Positions 22,576 to 33,547 of a stretch of 64,000 nt of DNA are shown here, in pieces (position 1 is the first letter of the stretch; each line of letters starts with the position of its first letter). The position numbers and the translations under genes are program-made. The notes beneath the pieces were generated by a model. The model did not search any database and had not been told where the DNA came from. It saw nothing but the letters and a program-made list of their open reading frames with translations. The DNA is from Miscanthus floridulus (Eukaryota; Streptophyta; Magnoliopsida; Poales; Poaceae): positions 71,951,533-72,015,532 of the forward strand of contig NC_089584.1 in assembly GCF_019320115.1 (NCBI RefSeq), read 5' to 3'.

Positions 22576-23586
22576 TAAGGCTCATCCACTCCGGGATGGT
22601 GGATCGGCAACGTAACTTACCTGTTATAATCTATTGTTGCCGTTTTTGTCCAGCAATACATTGAGTTGGTAATTAACTGTAAATACAGCTAGCATTCACT
22701 CAGTAGACAGAAATTCAGGAACGTGTACATACATACGTTAGATTTTATGAGGAAATCGAAAAGTTCCTGGTATGCCAGCCAGATCTGAAATCAGCGGTTG
22801 TTTCTTACAGTAGTTTTCTTGCTCAATGCTATCTTCTGAACACAAACACTTGTCAAGACTGCACTGGCCACTGGGTACCATGATCGGGAATCTGTCGGTC
22901 AGTTGTCCGAACTTTCTTTTTCGCTGGCAACAGGTAGATGGATGAGATTGATGAAATTGTTAATGACCGTTGTTAAAGAAATGGATAAGGGACCTTTCGC
23001 TTCTGTTTTGATTATACACGGAAGCTGATGCGTATGAGTTTTCTGAATTCTGAATTGATAATGATAGCTGCAACTGGATGCCAAGCGAGCTGCCAGATGG
23101 TTCCTTGACATATCCTCTGCCACCTCATCAGGATATATCCTCTCCCACCTGTGATCAACGACAGAATAGCCTTATTTTATCAGAAAAACAAGTACTGGTG
23201 TGTAGGAGTATGTGATGCTCCTTGAGTGATGCAATGGCCATTTCTGTCGGTAGTTTTCAAGGGACAGCAAGAGTGATAAAGTGTGGACTTGTTTCAGCCT
23301 TATTCTCTCTCACAGAATACTATTAAATCAAGCTCATCCGAAAACTTACCAGCCGAACACCCCCAAGATTGCGTGCAGAGGTTGATGGTTCAGCCGTCCA
23401 CAGCCACAACCTAGGTGGAACCCTTCACAAGGTTGCCAGTCACGTTAGATCTAACCAAAAAAATAAAATAAAATAGCTAGTTCAATGATACAAACACCAA
23501 CGACAAATTATTGGTCTCGCTGCACGTATATAGACATGTTTTGCTACTATTACCTAGATATATACCTAATATTAGTACAAAGAATA
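22576..23586. other. Intergenic, nothing recognised
   Basis: About 1 kb downstream of CBL10 without a recognisable gene, RNA or repeat. Part of it could be distal 3'UTR. Confidence 0.5.
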
Positions 23587-23718
23587 CTCTCCTCATTTCA
23601 GATTATAAGATGTTTTAATTTTTCTAGATTATTTTTACTATATATCTAGACATAGTGTTTATTTAAGTGCATAGTATCTAGAAAATTCAAAATATCTAAT
23701 AATTTGAAATAGAGGGAG
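23587..23718. mobile_element. Stowaway MITE
   Basis: 132 bp bounded by TA on both sides. Left CTCTCCTCATTTCAGATTAT; right, reverse complemented, CTCCCTCTATTTCAAATTAT. Both continue into a matching TTTTCTAGAT segment. It is a classic short grass Stowaway with near full-length hairpin potential. Confidence 0.8.
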
Positions 23719-24514
23719 TATTATTTTCTTTTCATTCGCCAAGATCATGCCTAATCCAATATGTATCTCTTATGTGTCGATATTGTGTCCGTGCCTTAAA
23801 AGTTCTATTGGATGTGTGACGAGATCCTAACATATGTGTATATTAAGCCTTGAGATCAAAGGTTCCCGACCAAAAGACCCCTGACCGACCCTTCCAGGAT
23901 TGCTCGGGGGCTATACCTATTGGGTACGCTCACGCGCACCCTCAGGTGAGAGGATCGGGCTGAGCCTGAGTAAGCTTGCCGCCTCTGCTCAGCGCTCGGG
24001 GGCTCGCCTGAGCCCGAGGCTCCCGATCGACGGGAGTCTGGACCTGATCCTTAACCTCCCCCCGAGCCATGGCCCGGGCACAAGAAGACACGCCCCGAGC
24101 CATAAGGGCTCGGGGGCTCCCAGACGCCGCCCCACGAGCACGACGTTGTCAACCACTCCTCCGACAAGGTCACGCACGGGGTGTGACACAAGAAGACAAG
24201 CTTCTCCGTGGCCTGCAGGGGCTCGGGGCTCCCGGACCCGCATGTCAGCCCCTCGAGCCGGCCTCCTTCGCCACTAAGAAGTCTCTAGAAGGCGCACCTA
24301 GGAAGGCCGGTCCAAGCTGACACAGCCTGACACTTGGTGTGTTAGGGAGCCGGACAATGCCCAGAGCTTCTTCGGCTCCACGACATCGCCACAATCCACA
24401 GAGCGCCGCTGCAAGACCCTCCTGGACTCCGGCGCATGTAGACCATAGGCTCATCCCCCAAACCGCCATGTACTCGATCTATCTCGATATGTAAGGGATA
24501 GGTAGGAACACAGA

Positions 24515-24533
24515 GGGGGGGGGGGGGGGGGGG
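24515..24533 (+). repeat. Poly-G run (19 G)
   Basis: An uninterrupted run of 19 G between CACAGA and AGGACG. Mononucleotide G tracts this long are rare and prone to slippage and sequencing error. Confidence 0.9.
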
Positions 24534-24612
24534 AGGACGATCCAAGACAGATCATCCCATTCCTCCCCGATCCGCTCCTGCTCGGCACCGAGAGCAGGGC
24601 AACATAGAGAGG

Positions 24613-24889
24613 CATGGGCGGATACAGAGGGTATTCCCCGTATTCCCAGGAATACCCAACTATTTTAGCACACTTCTATGTATATATGTGTATATACTTG
24701 TATATGTATATGTATAATGCCATATTTTGTAGTATTTTCACTCATTGAAGCCCAAAACAGTAAAAAAACAGCCTCTCAAATTGGCTCATATTTTATAGTA
24801 TTTTCACTCATTGCAGTTAAAAACAACTGATTTTTTTTATTGACGTGGAAGTAGGAATACCCAAGTTTGGAATCCTGGCTCCGCCACTG
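24613..24889. mobile_element. Non-autonomous hAT element with 8-bp TSD
   Basis: 277 bp flanked by the exact 8-bp duplication TAGAGAGG (24605-24612 and 24890-24897). Left terminus CATGGGCGGATACAG; right terminus, reverse complemented, CAGTGGCGGAGCCAGG, a familiar hAT end. The interior is AT rich and repeats GGAATACCC near both ends. Non-coding. Confidence 0.82.
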
Positions 24890-25154
24890 TAGAGAGGGGC
24901 ACCGAGAGCTCCTCCACCGCACCCATCGTCTTTCTCCTCTTCGGCGATACAACCTTAGGATTAGCATCGAGCTAACCCCCTACCAAATCTCCCTCTTCCT
25001 CCTGTACACTCTGTTGTAACCTCCAATTCTAGATGCTCTTGAGTATAAGGATCATCTGCCGCTGAACGTAGGGCACCGATTGACCCGAACCAGGATAAAC
25101 CATTACATCCTCTATGTGATTCTTGTGTTCTTGAGTTTACTACATCCATCAGAG

Positions 25155-26233
25155 CAGCGGCGAAGCTACGTTCAGCCGCTGGGGTTGTCCGACACCGACG
25201 GTTTGCCATCCGACACCGACGGTTGCAGCAAAGCTCTTATACGTAACAAAATTTCACTGTGTAAGACCCTAATAAAAAAACATATGACCCCGACAGTCTA
25301 GCAGTCCAGCTCGGTAGCTCCAGCCCATCGTCCAACATCCCGCACATTCAAACTGAAGCTTGCACATTCAGGCTAATAGCCCACCCTAAGGCCCATTATC
25401 CACTGTCCATGCCCATCGTCCGAGTCTATAGCAGCAAACCAGAAGTCCAAACATCGTGCCTTGACACCTTCGACTCGCTCTCCTCTCCCATCGCAAATCA
25501 ACTGCAGGCTGCACCTAGGGAGGCGGCCGACGGCGATCGACGCTTTGACAGGTAGGGCAGGCCGTGACTCGATGGTGCCGGCGCCGGTGGCAGCCGGTGA
25601 TAGTGATAACACAACGCTCGCTGGGCGTCGGGCACCGCGACATGCGCTTAGCCCTCTCGAAACTCTGAATTTTGGAGACAGGACATTCTCTATGTCAGGT
25701 ATTTATTTTAATCATATGTATGGCTGCTTGCACATGAGCACATCAATATTTATCCACTTTAGTGTTTAATTATGTGACTAATTTGTAATTTGATAGGCAA
25801 TCAAAGCACACTGGAACGATTCTTCAAAAGGAAATCACCTCCGCCCAATGATAATGAGAATAATGACGGGGATATTTCAAGAACAAGAAGAGACGGCACT
25901 GCATCAAATACAAATTATACTAGTCATCGCTCTTCGTGGATATCACGACAAGAGGTAAATTTTGATGAGCTTCCATATGAACAAGAATTTCTTGACACAA
26001 TTCCACTTGATGATGTTATCATTCGCTTTTACAAGATGGAGGACCGTAACTGCAGAGGAACCTTTGGGAGGTAACTACTACTGTGAAAGCTTCTTTTGCT
26101 ATAATTTGTCAGATGCTATATTGCTATTTTATATTATTCAATATTATGTGTGGTACTGTATTATTGCAACCTTAAAGTTAATATTATAGGTTTGTCCTGA
26201 CCCTAGTGACAAAAAATCCTGGCTTCGCCCCTG
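25155..26233 (+). mobile_element. Deleted hAT element carrying transposase N-terminus
   Basis: Termini CAGCGGCGAAGCTACG (left) and, reverse complemented, CAGGGGCGAAGCCAGG (right). The 8-bp flanks CATCAGAG and CACCGAAG are similar but not identical. The 1.08-kb size and the partial transposase show an internal deletion. It interrupts the LTR-retrotransposon leader. Confidence 0.72.
25461..26070 (+). pseudogene. N-terminal fragment of hAT transposase (TTF/ZMYM type)
   Basis: Exon-like frame 25461-25698 ends at a donor TCAG|GTATTT. After an acceptor near 25797 the next segment reads GNQSTLERFFKRKSP, then many Asn/Asp and SRQEVNFDELPYE, and ends at a donor-like GGGAG|GTAACT (about 26070). An ERFFKRK start followed by a VNFDELP-like motif is typical of plant TTF-type zinc-finger (ZMYM1-like) hAT transposases. 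The catalytic and dimerisation parts are absent. Not functional. Confidence 0.6.
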
Positions 26234-26284
26234 CACCGAAGACACGTACTCTGACACCATCTCGAACAACAATGCTTGTCGCGG

Positions 26285-27068
26285 TTTCGACCCCGCAACA
26301 GCTGACGTGCCAGGTAGGGGGTAACATCAAGTGCGATTCAGGCTCTATGGTGGCCGGAGCCACCCACCTCGTCGCTGGAGCAGGCGACGCCACCCCAGGT
26401 GGCGGCGTCCGCTTCCCCGGTGAGTTCTCCATCACGGCCAGCGCCTTTGCTCTGGGCTAGGTCCTCAACTTTGGGAGCTTGGCCTACGTCATCGACTGCT
26501 ACGGCGAGCTCCACCCGCTCAACGAGATCCCATCGGCGGGCAAGGAGCCCCTGGCGCTGCCTGCTCCGCCGGGCCTCCTAGGAGCAGATCTTGAGGTCCT
26601 GCCCAGCAGATCCGGAGTGGTCTGGGTCCTTACCCCACCGTGTCGGACCGCCGCCAGATGTTCTACATGTTGGCCAACATCCATCACCAGATCACCACCG
26701 GTGAGGTGCTCCTATCACCTGATCGCTTCTGGTACTACCTCCCGAACCTGCTTTTTGGGATCCAGAATGTGGCGACGTCCTTCCAGCTAGAGCTAGAGCA
26801 CCTCATCAGCCGCAAGGCGCCATGGAGTGACATCTTGTCCGACGCGGCGGGGACCAACGTCCCCTCGCTGTGCACCTTCCTCGAGATCCTCTGGGAACAA
26901 CCCAGAGTACAACTATGACGACATCGAATGCTACGCCCCGCCTTGCATGTGCTACCACGTCGATGGCGAGGACCCCATCGAGGAGGCACCTGTGCTCACA
27001 CCATCGGACCAGAGTCCCCACAGCCGCATGAACTACCTTCGAGAGAAGACGGCTCGCCTAGAGTCTCG
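26285..27068 (+). pseudogene. Degenerate gag-like region of truncated retrotransposon
   Basis: GC-rich coding-like sequence in at least three frames. Segments include LAYVIDCYGELHPLNEIP, then SDRRQMFYMLANIHHQ with SPDRFWYYLPN, then CYAPPCMCYHVDGED, and finally MNYLREKTARLESRT. A stop at about 26458 and frameshifts near 26640 and 26900 break it. It follows the leader-like segment and is cut off at 27068 by the CACTA element, so it is probably retrotransposon gag, but I do not recognise a named domain. Confidence 0.35.
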
Positions 27069-27159
27069 CACTACTACAAATATCCACTTCTATGGTGAAA
27101 ATCTTAATGACGAATCCGAAACTATCATAGAAGATCGCTATCTAAGATGAATATTTACG

Positions 27160-27780
27160 TTTTGTCATAGATCAGTGGTGATGATCCTCCAGCCCTCCCT
27201 ATCTATGACAAAATCAGGCACCATCACACAAAACCATCATGGAACAGCACATGGTTCGTCAGAAAAAACCCTAGCGCAACTATTCCTGCTCATCTGTAAC
27301 GATCCTCTTTAGAACTGTGATGACTAGGGCTTCGTCATTGAACTAATTACACATCTGTGATGAAGTTTTTGTTCTGTAACGAATGCCACTTCATCATAAA
27401 TCTCCACACGGTCCTTTCTGCATATGACGTGTACCTATGGGACCTATAGTTACTCATCCGTGATGCTTGCAATTCATCATAAAAGTCTGCTCGGTACTTT
27501 CTCCATCTGACGTGTACCTGCGGGACCCTTCTGTATCTGACCTGTGGGACTAGATATCCAACGTGTACCTATGGGACCTACAGTTACTCATTTGTGATGT
27601 TTGGAATTCGTCATAAAAGTCTCCGTTTGGTCATTTCTCCATCCGACGTGTACCTACGGGCCCATTCTGCATCTGACCTCTAGGACCCGATGACTTACGT
27701 GTCACGTCTACCTGTGGGACTTTTCTCCATTTGCATCCGACCTGTGGGACCCGATGGCTTGCATGTCACTTGTACCATGT
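27160..27780 (+). repeat. CACTA subterminal repeat array
   Basis: Recurring words: ACGTGTACCT(A/G)(T/C)GGGAC (about 27429, 27511, 27563 and 27647, with variants near 27700), CATC(T/C)GTGATG and TTTGTGATG (27349-27600), and TTC(A/G)TCATAAAAGTCT. In En/Spm-type elements such subterminal repeats bind the regulatory TnpA-type protein. No intact TnpA ORF was seen. Confidence 0.6.
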
Positions 27781-28394
27781 GTGTCGTCGGGGTTTAATTT
27801 CTCAAAAAAGGTCTGATACCTAGGAGTCAAACCCGTGATCTAGACTAAGGAATGGAACGTCTTTACCATTACGCTAGATGCCTGGCTGTGCTGATATATC
27901 TTTGGAGATGCTATAGTATCCTATTGGCTCTATGGATGCCCTACAAGTTTGACCTAAATTGGATATCCCCTGCAAGTGGAAACAAATCTATGTCCACTGG
28001 ACTTGCGGTGGTGGTGGAGGCAGAGGATCCCTAGTTGCTGTGGTGGCTCAGGCGTCCTTTTGGTGGCATGGTGGCATTGGCGTCCATGTGATCAGGTGTG
28101 TGCTGTAGCAGAGGCGCCTTGCAGCCGAGCCATGCTAGTTCATAGAACAAAGGTATGAGTACCTTCTTTTGTGATTATAGGACTGAGTACACATAAAGAA
28201 AGGCTATTATGTATGAATTTCAATTGAAATCTATGCTTTTATCACACAAAAATAGAAAACTAGACTGTCCCATAGTATGATATGAACAAATGTACTAATT
28301 AGTGCTCTCGAACACTATATGCTTTGTTCTAATGCTAGTTTTGCCATTGTCCACCCAAAACTCTAATAGACTTTTCATACTTTTGCTGTAACAG

Positions 28395-31300
28395 ATGGAT
28401 ATATCCTAGATTCCTTATGGGGTACCATTCTCGCCTACATTCAACATAGGAGTTGAAGAGTTCATCGAGTGGGTTAAAAAAACATACCTAGGGCAAAAGG
28501 TCCCTTGCCCGTGTCGATCGTGTCTTAACAAGGTGGATCGTACTTGGCAGGGCATGAAGGACCACTTATTTATATACAAAATGTCAGCCACATACACCAG
28601 ATGGATTCATCATGGGGAAGAATCTTCAGGTACTGAGATTATAGAGCCATCAGATATGGATGGATCTCATCATGATGGTTGGATTGCAGAGGAGGAGCAG
28701 GAGGACGATGAAAATAACATATTATTAGATTATGATGATTTAGTTAGAAACCTGTTCACATCTGAAGAGCGGGCTAGAAGAGAGCCAAAGTTTACAAGAG
28801 TGTTGGATGATTTGAAGCAATCAATTTCTTCTGGATCTACCTACTCAAGATTCTCCTTCCTTGTCATGTTGCTCTATATGAAGTCCCACTATCGAGTTAG
28901 CAACAACTATTTTGATGCACTATTGGGGTTGCTGTTAGATGCATTCCCCAGGAGCAACGTACCAAAATCATGTGAGGAGGCACGCAAATATATTCAAGAA
29001 TTGGGACTTGGTTATGAAAGTATCCATGTGTGCAAGAACAATTGTGTGTTGTTTTGGGTGATCGTGAGAAACTGGAAGTGTGCCCAAAATGGAAAGTGTC
29101 TAGATGGAAGGATGTAGAAGGTAGCAGCTGGGTTCCTCATAAGGTTTTGAGGCATTTTCCACTAATACCGAGGTTGCAGAGGATCTTTGCTTCTAGAGGA
29201 ATAGGAGCGGACGTCGAATGGCACGAGACTAAGCGAGAGAAGAATATTGATGAAATGAGCCATCCAGCAGATGGGGAGGCATGTCAGCACTTTGATAGTA
29301 AGCACAAAACTTTTATAGATGATCCAAGGAACTTGAGGCTTGCCATCGCCATGAATGGTTTCAATCCATTTGGCACCTTTAGCTCGATATATAGTATGTG
29401 GCCTGTTCTTGTAATGCCTCTGAACCTGCCACCATGGGAATGTGTCAACCCATCAAATTGCTTTATGTCTCTACTAATCCCTAGACCAACCTCTCTAGGA
29501 AAGGATTTTGATGTATTCTTGGAGCCTCTTATAGACGAACTACAAAAACTATGGAAGGGTGTCAGCACTTTTCATGTACTACATCCTGATGATAAGGAAG
29601 GTTTCACTCTCCGCGCTATCATGCTTTGGTGCATACATGATTTTCTAGCATTGAGCACCTTGTTAGGCCAAACTACAAAAGGTTATTATGCATGTATTTA
29701 TTGCAACAAAATCCATTGTCAAGGAAGCTAAGAAAGAAGATAGGCTACCTTAGACACCGTCATTTCCTTCCTAGGAATCACCCTTGGAGGAAGAGCTTGG
29801 ATTTTGATGGAGAAACTAAGGACCGAGATGCGCCAAAAAAGTTTAGCTTAGAGGAGGTCCTTGAGGAACTCGAGAAGGTGAAAGATGTCTACCTAGGTAA
29901 GCATGGTGGAAGCAAGAAATAAAAGCATGGAGAGCTAGTAATTTATAATCGAAAATCTGCTTGGTGGGTGCTATCGTATTGGAAGGACTGTTGCTGCCAC
30001 ACAATCTTGATGTCATGCACATTGATAAGAACATATGTAACAACATTGTTTGGATATTGCTGAAAGTGGAGGGCAAGACACAATGAACGCTAGGCTAGAT
30101 TTGCTTGATATGAACATAAGGCCTGAATATCACGGCGTGCAGCAAGGCACCGCGTTTAAATTCCTAGAAGCTTGCTATGTCCTGAAGGAAAAACATAGAG
30201 CAGAATTTTGCAAGTTCCTTAAGGGTGTCAAGTTTCTAGATGGTTATGCAGCCAGCCTAGCAAAATCCATAAGTGCAGATGGTACCAAGGTAGTTGGCAA
30301 GATGAAAACACATACTTGCCATGTCCTTCTCCAGAAGATCATACCTGCATGCTTAAGGGGTTTTGTTCCCAAAGATGTATACGAAGCTATTTCAGAACTT
30401 GGGAACTTCTTCAGGCAACTGTACAGTAGAACTCTAAGGAAAGAAGTCGTGAAAAAGCTAAAAAGGGACATCCCACTCATCTTATGCAAGTTTGAGAAGA
30501 TTTGTCCATCGGCCTTTTTCGATGTTATGGTGCACTTGGCTATCTATCTACCTGATGAGGCACTTCTTAGAGGGCCCATACAGTACAGCTGGATGTACCC
30601 AATAGAATGGCGAGTAGGCACATTGAAGAATTTCTTATGGAACAAGTCTAGGACTGAAGGTTCAATTGCAGAGGCTTACTTAGAAAGTGAGACGTTGGCA
30701 TTTTAGGAGAGGTTCATGGACAATGTTCAAACAAGATATAACTAAGACGACAATGTCACATGATGGGCCAACAGATGGTGACACCTCTATTTTCACGCAT
30801 GGTGTCAAGCCCATTGGCAGGATTCGGGTAAAGGACATCGATGATAAAGCCCAAATCAATGCGCTATCTTGCTATGTGCTTAATAACTGCAACAAGGTTA
30901 GACCATATGTGGAGTAAGTATGATTTTTTATATGCTGATTTGCTGTTTCCTATATTACATATGAAATGTTACCAATAATAATGCTTATATGTGCTATAAA
31001 ATATACAGACAAAGTTTACAAAAAGAAGGGGCAAGTGATGATGTTGATAGTAGGCTAGTAGCAGAGTTTCTAGCATGGTTTAAGTCTCATGTACATGATT
31101 AGCATATTTTAGTTCTGTTAGGCCGATCATTGGCAGAATTATAAGACAATTTAGTGGTGACTGTGGTTTCATGTTTGTGTGCAGATCGAGGAGCTGTGTA
31201 GAGAGAAACCAACAAAGGTAAGTGAAGGTTTGTATGCACTGTCATGTGGTGCTGACACCTGAGTCAGGGTCTATGCAGCTTACAGTATTAATGGAGTCAG

Positions 31301-31980
31301 GTATAACACTATTGACCGTGAGAAATCCCTACATACATAGAACAGTAGTGTCATGGCTGCCGTCACACATGAAGGCAAAACAATGGAATTTTATGGTGTC
31401 CTTAGAGATGTTATTTAGTTGATGTATAACTCCAGCATACAAAGCCATATGACGGTGGTTCTTCTACGCTATGGCTAGTACAATCTAGCTATCAATACAA
31501 AGTCTACAGGCATTGATGATGATAGACATTTCAAATCCATCGACATTACATCATTGTGGTATGAGCGTGACCCTTTCATTCTCACAACACAAGCAAGGAA
31601 GATTTTTTATCTACAGGACACCTCCTTGGGCAAAGATTGGTGGGTCATGCAGAAGTTCGAACATAGGGATATGTATGACATGAATGAAATAGAGCATCAA
31701 GTGCACCAAGATGATCACTGTTCTAACAACAAGCATAAAGTGCTAGAGGGTGATGGTGATCAGGTTATGCATGAAGCTTGTCATGATGGAGAAGCCAATG
31801 TCATTGAAGCCAATTTAGAAGACCTTCTAAGAGATAAAATGGATCTAGTTGGCATACTTGAAGGCAGCGGAAGATGAGGATGAAGATGATACTAGAATCC
31901 AGTATTGTAGTGAAGATAGTAACTATGACGATAGAGATCACATGTCTAGAGTTGATGATGACTTGTAGGAGATTTCATGT
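28395..31980 (+). pseudogene. CACTA TnpD-like transposase (TNP2), broken
   Basis: Regions in order: a transposase-associated N-terminal domain (GVEEFIEWVKKTYLG with CPCRSCLNK, about 28450-28530); a linker rich in Glu/Asp; the TNP2 core (SIHVCKNNCVLF, then VCPKWKVSRWKD, VEWHETKREKNIDEMSHPAD, SIYSMWPVLVMPLNLPPW and TTKGYYACIYCNK, about 28990-29710); the DUF4218 region (MNARLDLLDMNIRPEYH ... YPIEWRVGTLKNFLWNK, about 30080-30700); and a DUF4216-like end (DPFILTTQARKIFYLQD, about 31570). Frameshifts or stops occur near 29060, 29730, 29920, 30705 and in 31080-31500, so no full protein is possible. Family role: transposase binding the CACTA TIRs. A partner TnpA is not recognised. Confidence 0.8.
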
Positions 31981-32098
31981 ATAATCTTTGGAAAAATATG
32001 TATTCTAAAACTGCACTTTGCTTTGGATTTCTAGCTTTGTATTCTAAACATGTTTGGTATGCTCAGTTGTTATAAACTTGTGTTTGAGCGGACACATA

Positions 32099-32193
32099 GG
32101 CTCTGTTCGTTTCCCAAAATTTGGCTTATGCTAATTTGTTGCGAGAGGGAAACACTGTTCGTTCACTGAAAAGTACTGCTGAAGAACAGGGCC
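32099..32193. mobile_element. Short MITE (GGCTCTGTTCG type)
   Basis: 95 bp between ATA repeats (32096-32098 and 32194-32196). Left GGCTCTGTTCGTTTCCC; right, reverse complemented, GGCCCTGTTCTTCAGCAG. It looks like an internally deleted copy of the common grass GGCCCTGTTCG MITE. Confidence 0.6.
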
Positions 32194-33286
32194 ATAGGCT
32201 TTGTCCATAGGGATCAGTACTGCACTATGCGGACTATCTATTGTGTACATGACTATTCCATTCAACTACAACTAGTACTTGTTATACATTCATATACACT
32301 ACATAAGCCATTGACATAAAGCATTCCTTTTCACACAACATGCTTCAACCACTACGATGAGATCATTAATTAGTTCTACCAGCATGCCAAGTACATATAC
32401 TGATATGTGTCTAGATTACCAAACTGAGGCACAAAGCAACCCTTACGTGGTTGCCAATAGTGAATTGAATGTAGGAGGAAAGCCTCTGAAGTTATTTCAC
32501 TCAAAAAATGCAGTCATAACAGTCGACGGGTAGACTAAAGAGTGAAGATAAGTTGCTTTCGTAAGCAATTTCTCTTGGTTGATTTTGCAGATGCATGCAG
32601 CAGCTAGCTAGAGATGGCTACAATTTTTATTATCCGACAAGAGATCAAATGGATAGCGGCGGACTTTCTAGCATGTGCATTAAAAATGCAACAGCTATGC
32701 CTCCTCCGTTGGGCATTGGATTAAGGCGACACTTGTTCAGATGAACTCCTCGCTGCATTGTTCTTGCAAGTTTAATAAATTTTATCGAAGACATGAGTTG
32801 GGTTCACCATAGATCAAAGCCACTCATGACTACTACCACTACTAATACGTGTTTGGTTCACTTAACCGAGGCACAAAGCTACCCTTGCATGGTTGGCAAG
32901 ACTATAATGTGTCTAGCCTAGTCAGATGGATGATGCTCAGACCATCAAGTGCGCATGAAGATAATGGTAAATGTTACTTTGTGAACCAAAATGTTTGCAT
33001 AAATGCGCACATTACATGCATAATAAGAGGATATCAGTACTACTAGATAGAAAGACAACATAACGGCAAACCAGACTTCATATATATATGGAGTACAACT
33101 ATGATCTATCATCTACCAAAAAGAGAAGAGCAGTGCCATCCCACTACTCAAAGGCATCTAACTATTACCTATACAATATGAGTTCTAACTATAGATGATT
33201 AACATGACTTCATTCTAATTCTAATGGCATGAGGTAGCATACTAGACCTCTTCGCCATGGCGAACCAGCACGGCCGAACGATCCCT

Positions 33287-33547
33287 TCAGTTGATCCAGC
33301 GCTGGTTCCTCACCAGGGCGTGATGGCGGGCAATGTTCTTGTCCATGGTGTAGTAGCCATCTTGGAGGCCATGTGCCTTTGCTAGGACATGCAACCTAGC
33401 GTCGGCCTTCTTCCAACCATGGGGCATATAGTTGGGGCAGATGGGGCACACCAAGCCACCAAATGGGCTAGCGTGGATGAACAAATTTGGATCCACAGGG
33501 ACAGGTGTTGGGTAGCCATGCAGACGATCATCATCGAAGTCCATCAT
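33287..33547 (-). CDS. Small zf-XS-like zinc-finger ORF, copy A
   Basis: 86-codon frame on the minus strand. It contains NLFIHASPFGGLVCPICPNY followed by GWKKADARLHVLAKAHG and ARHHALVRNQRW. The spacing C-x2-C ... H-x6-H plus the following A(R)HHALV segment resembles the zf-XS finger of plant XS-domain proteins (normally involved in small-RNA/RdDM pathways), but the XS domain itself is not seen. An upstream frame (33544-34032) probably encodes a low-complexity Ser/Pro-rich N-terminus that is out of frame or spliced. It could be a decayed gene fragment. The function is unknown. Confidence 0.4.
   Translation of the reverse strand: MMDFDDDRLHGYPTPVPVDPNLFIHASPFGGLVCPICPNYMPHGWKKADARLHVLAKAHGLQDGYYTMDKNIARHHALVRNQRWIN

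Larger units (their letters stand above)
23830..26270 (+). mobile_element. Truncated LTR-retrotransposon LTR/leader, interrupted by two hAT elements
   Basis: GC-rich sequence with the words GCTCGGGGGCTATACC and TATTGGGTACGCTCAC, common in LTRs of grass gypsy elements. It continues past two hAT insertions to a leader-like stretch GACGTGCCAGGTAGGGGG at about 26307. I could not find the left terminus or a second LTR, so family and limits are uncertain. It holds a 19-G homopolymer at 24515-24533. Several GC-driven ORFs between 23900 and 24545 are shadows. Confidence 0.45.
27069..31990 (+). mobile_element. CACTA (En/Spm) transposon, 5' end and transposase region
   Basis: Starts with CACTACTACAAATATCC, the terminal sequence type of CACTA elements, directly after the retrotransposon fragment (flank TCG). 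A subterminal region of about 1 kb has many short repeats. The transposase gene follows on the same strand. I could not find the matching right terminus in the window, so the end given is that of the recognised transposase region. The element may extend further or be truncated. Confidence 0.75.

Noticed and set aside
22358..22664. ORFs of 75-92 codons at the CBL10 3' end
   Set aside because: They run through the palindromic MITE; both strands read alike because of the inverted repeats.
23900..24545. Several GC-rich ORFs, one of 125 codons
   Set aside because: Overlapping frames on both strands in LTR-like sequence with no domain.
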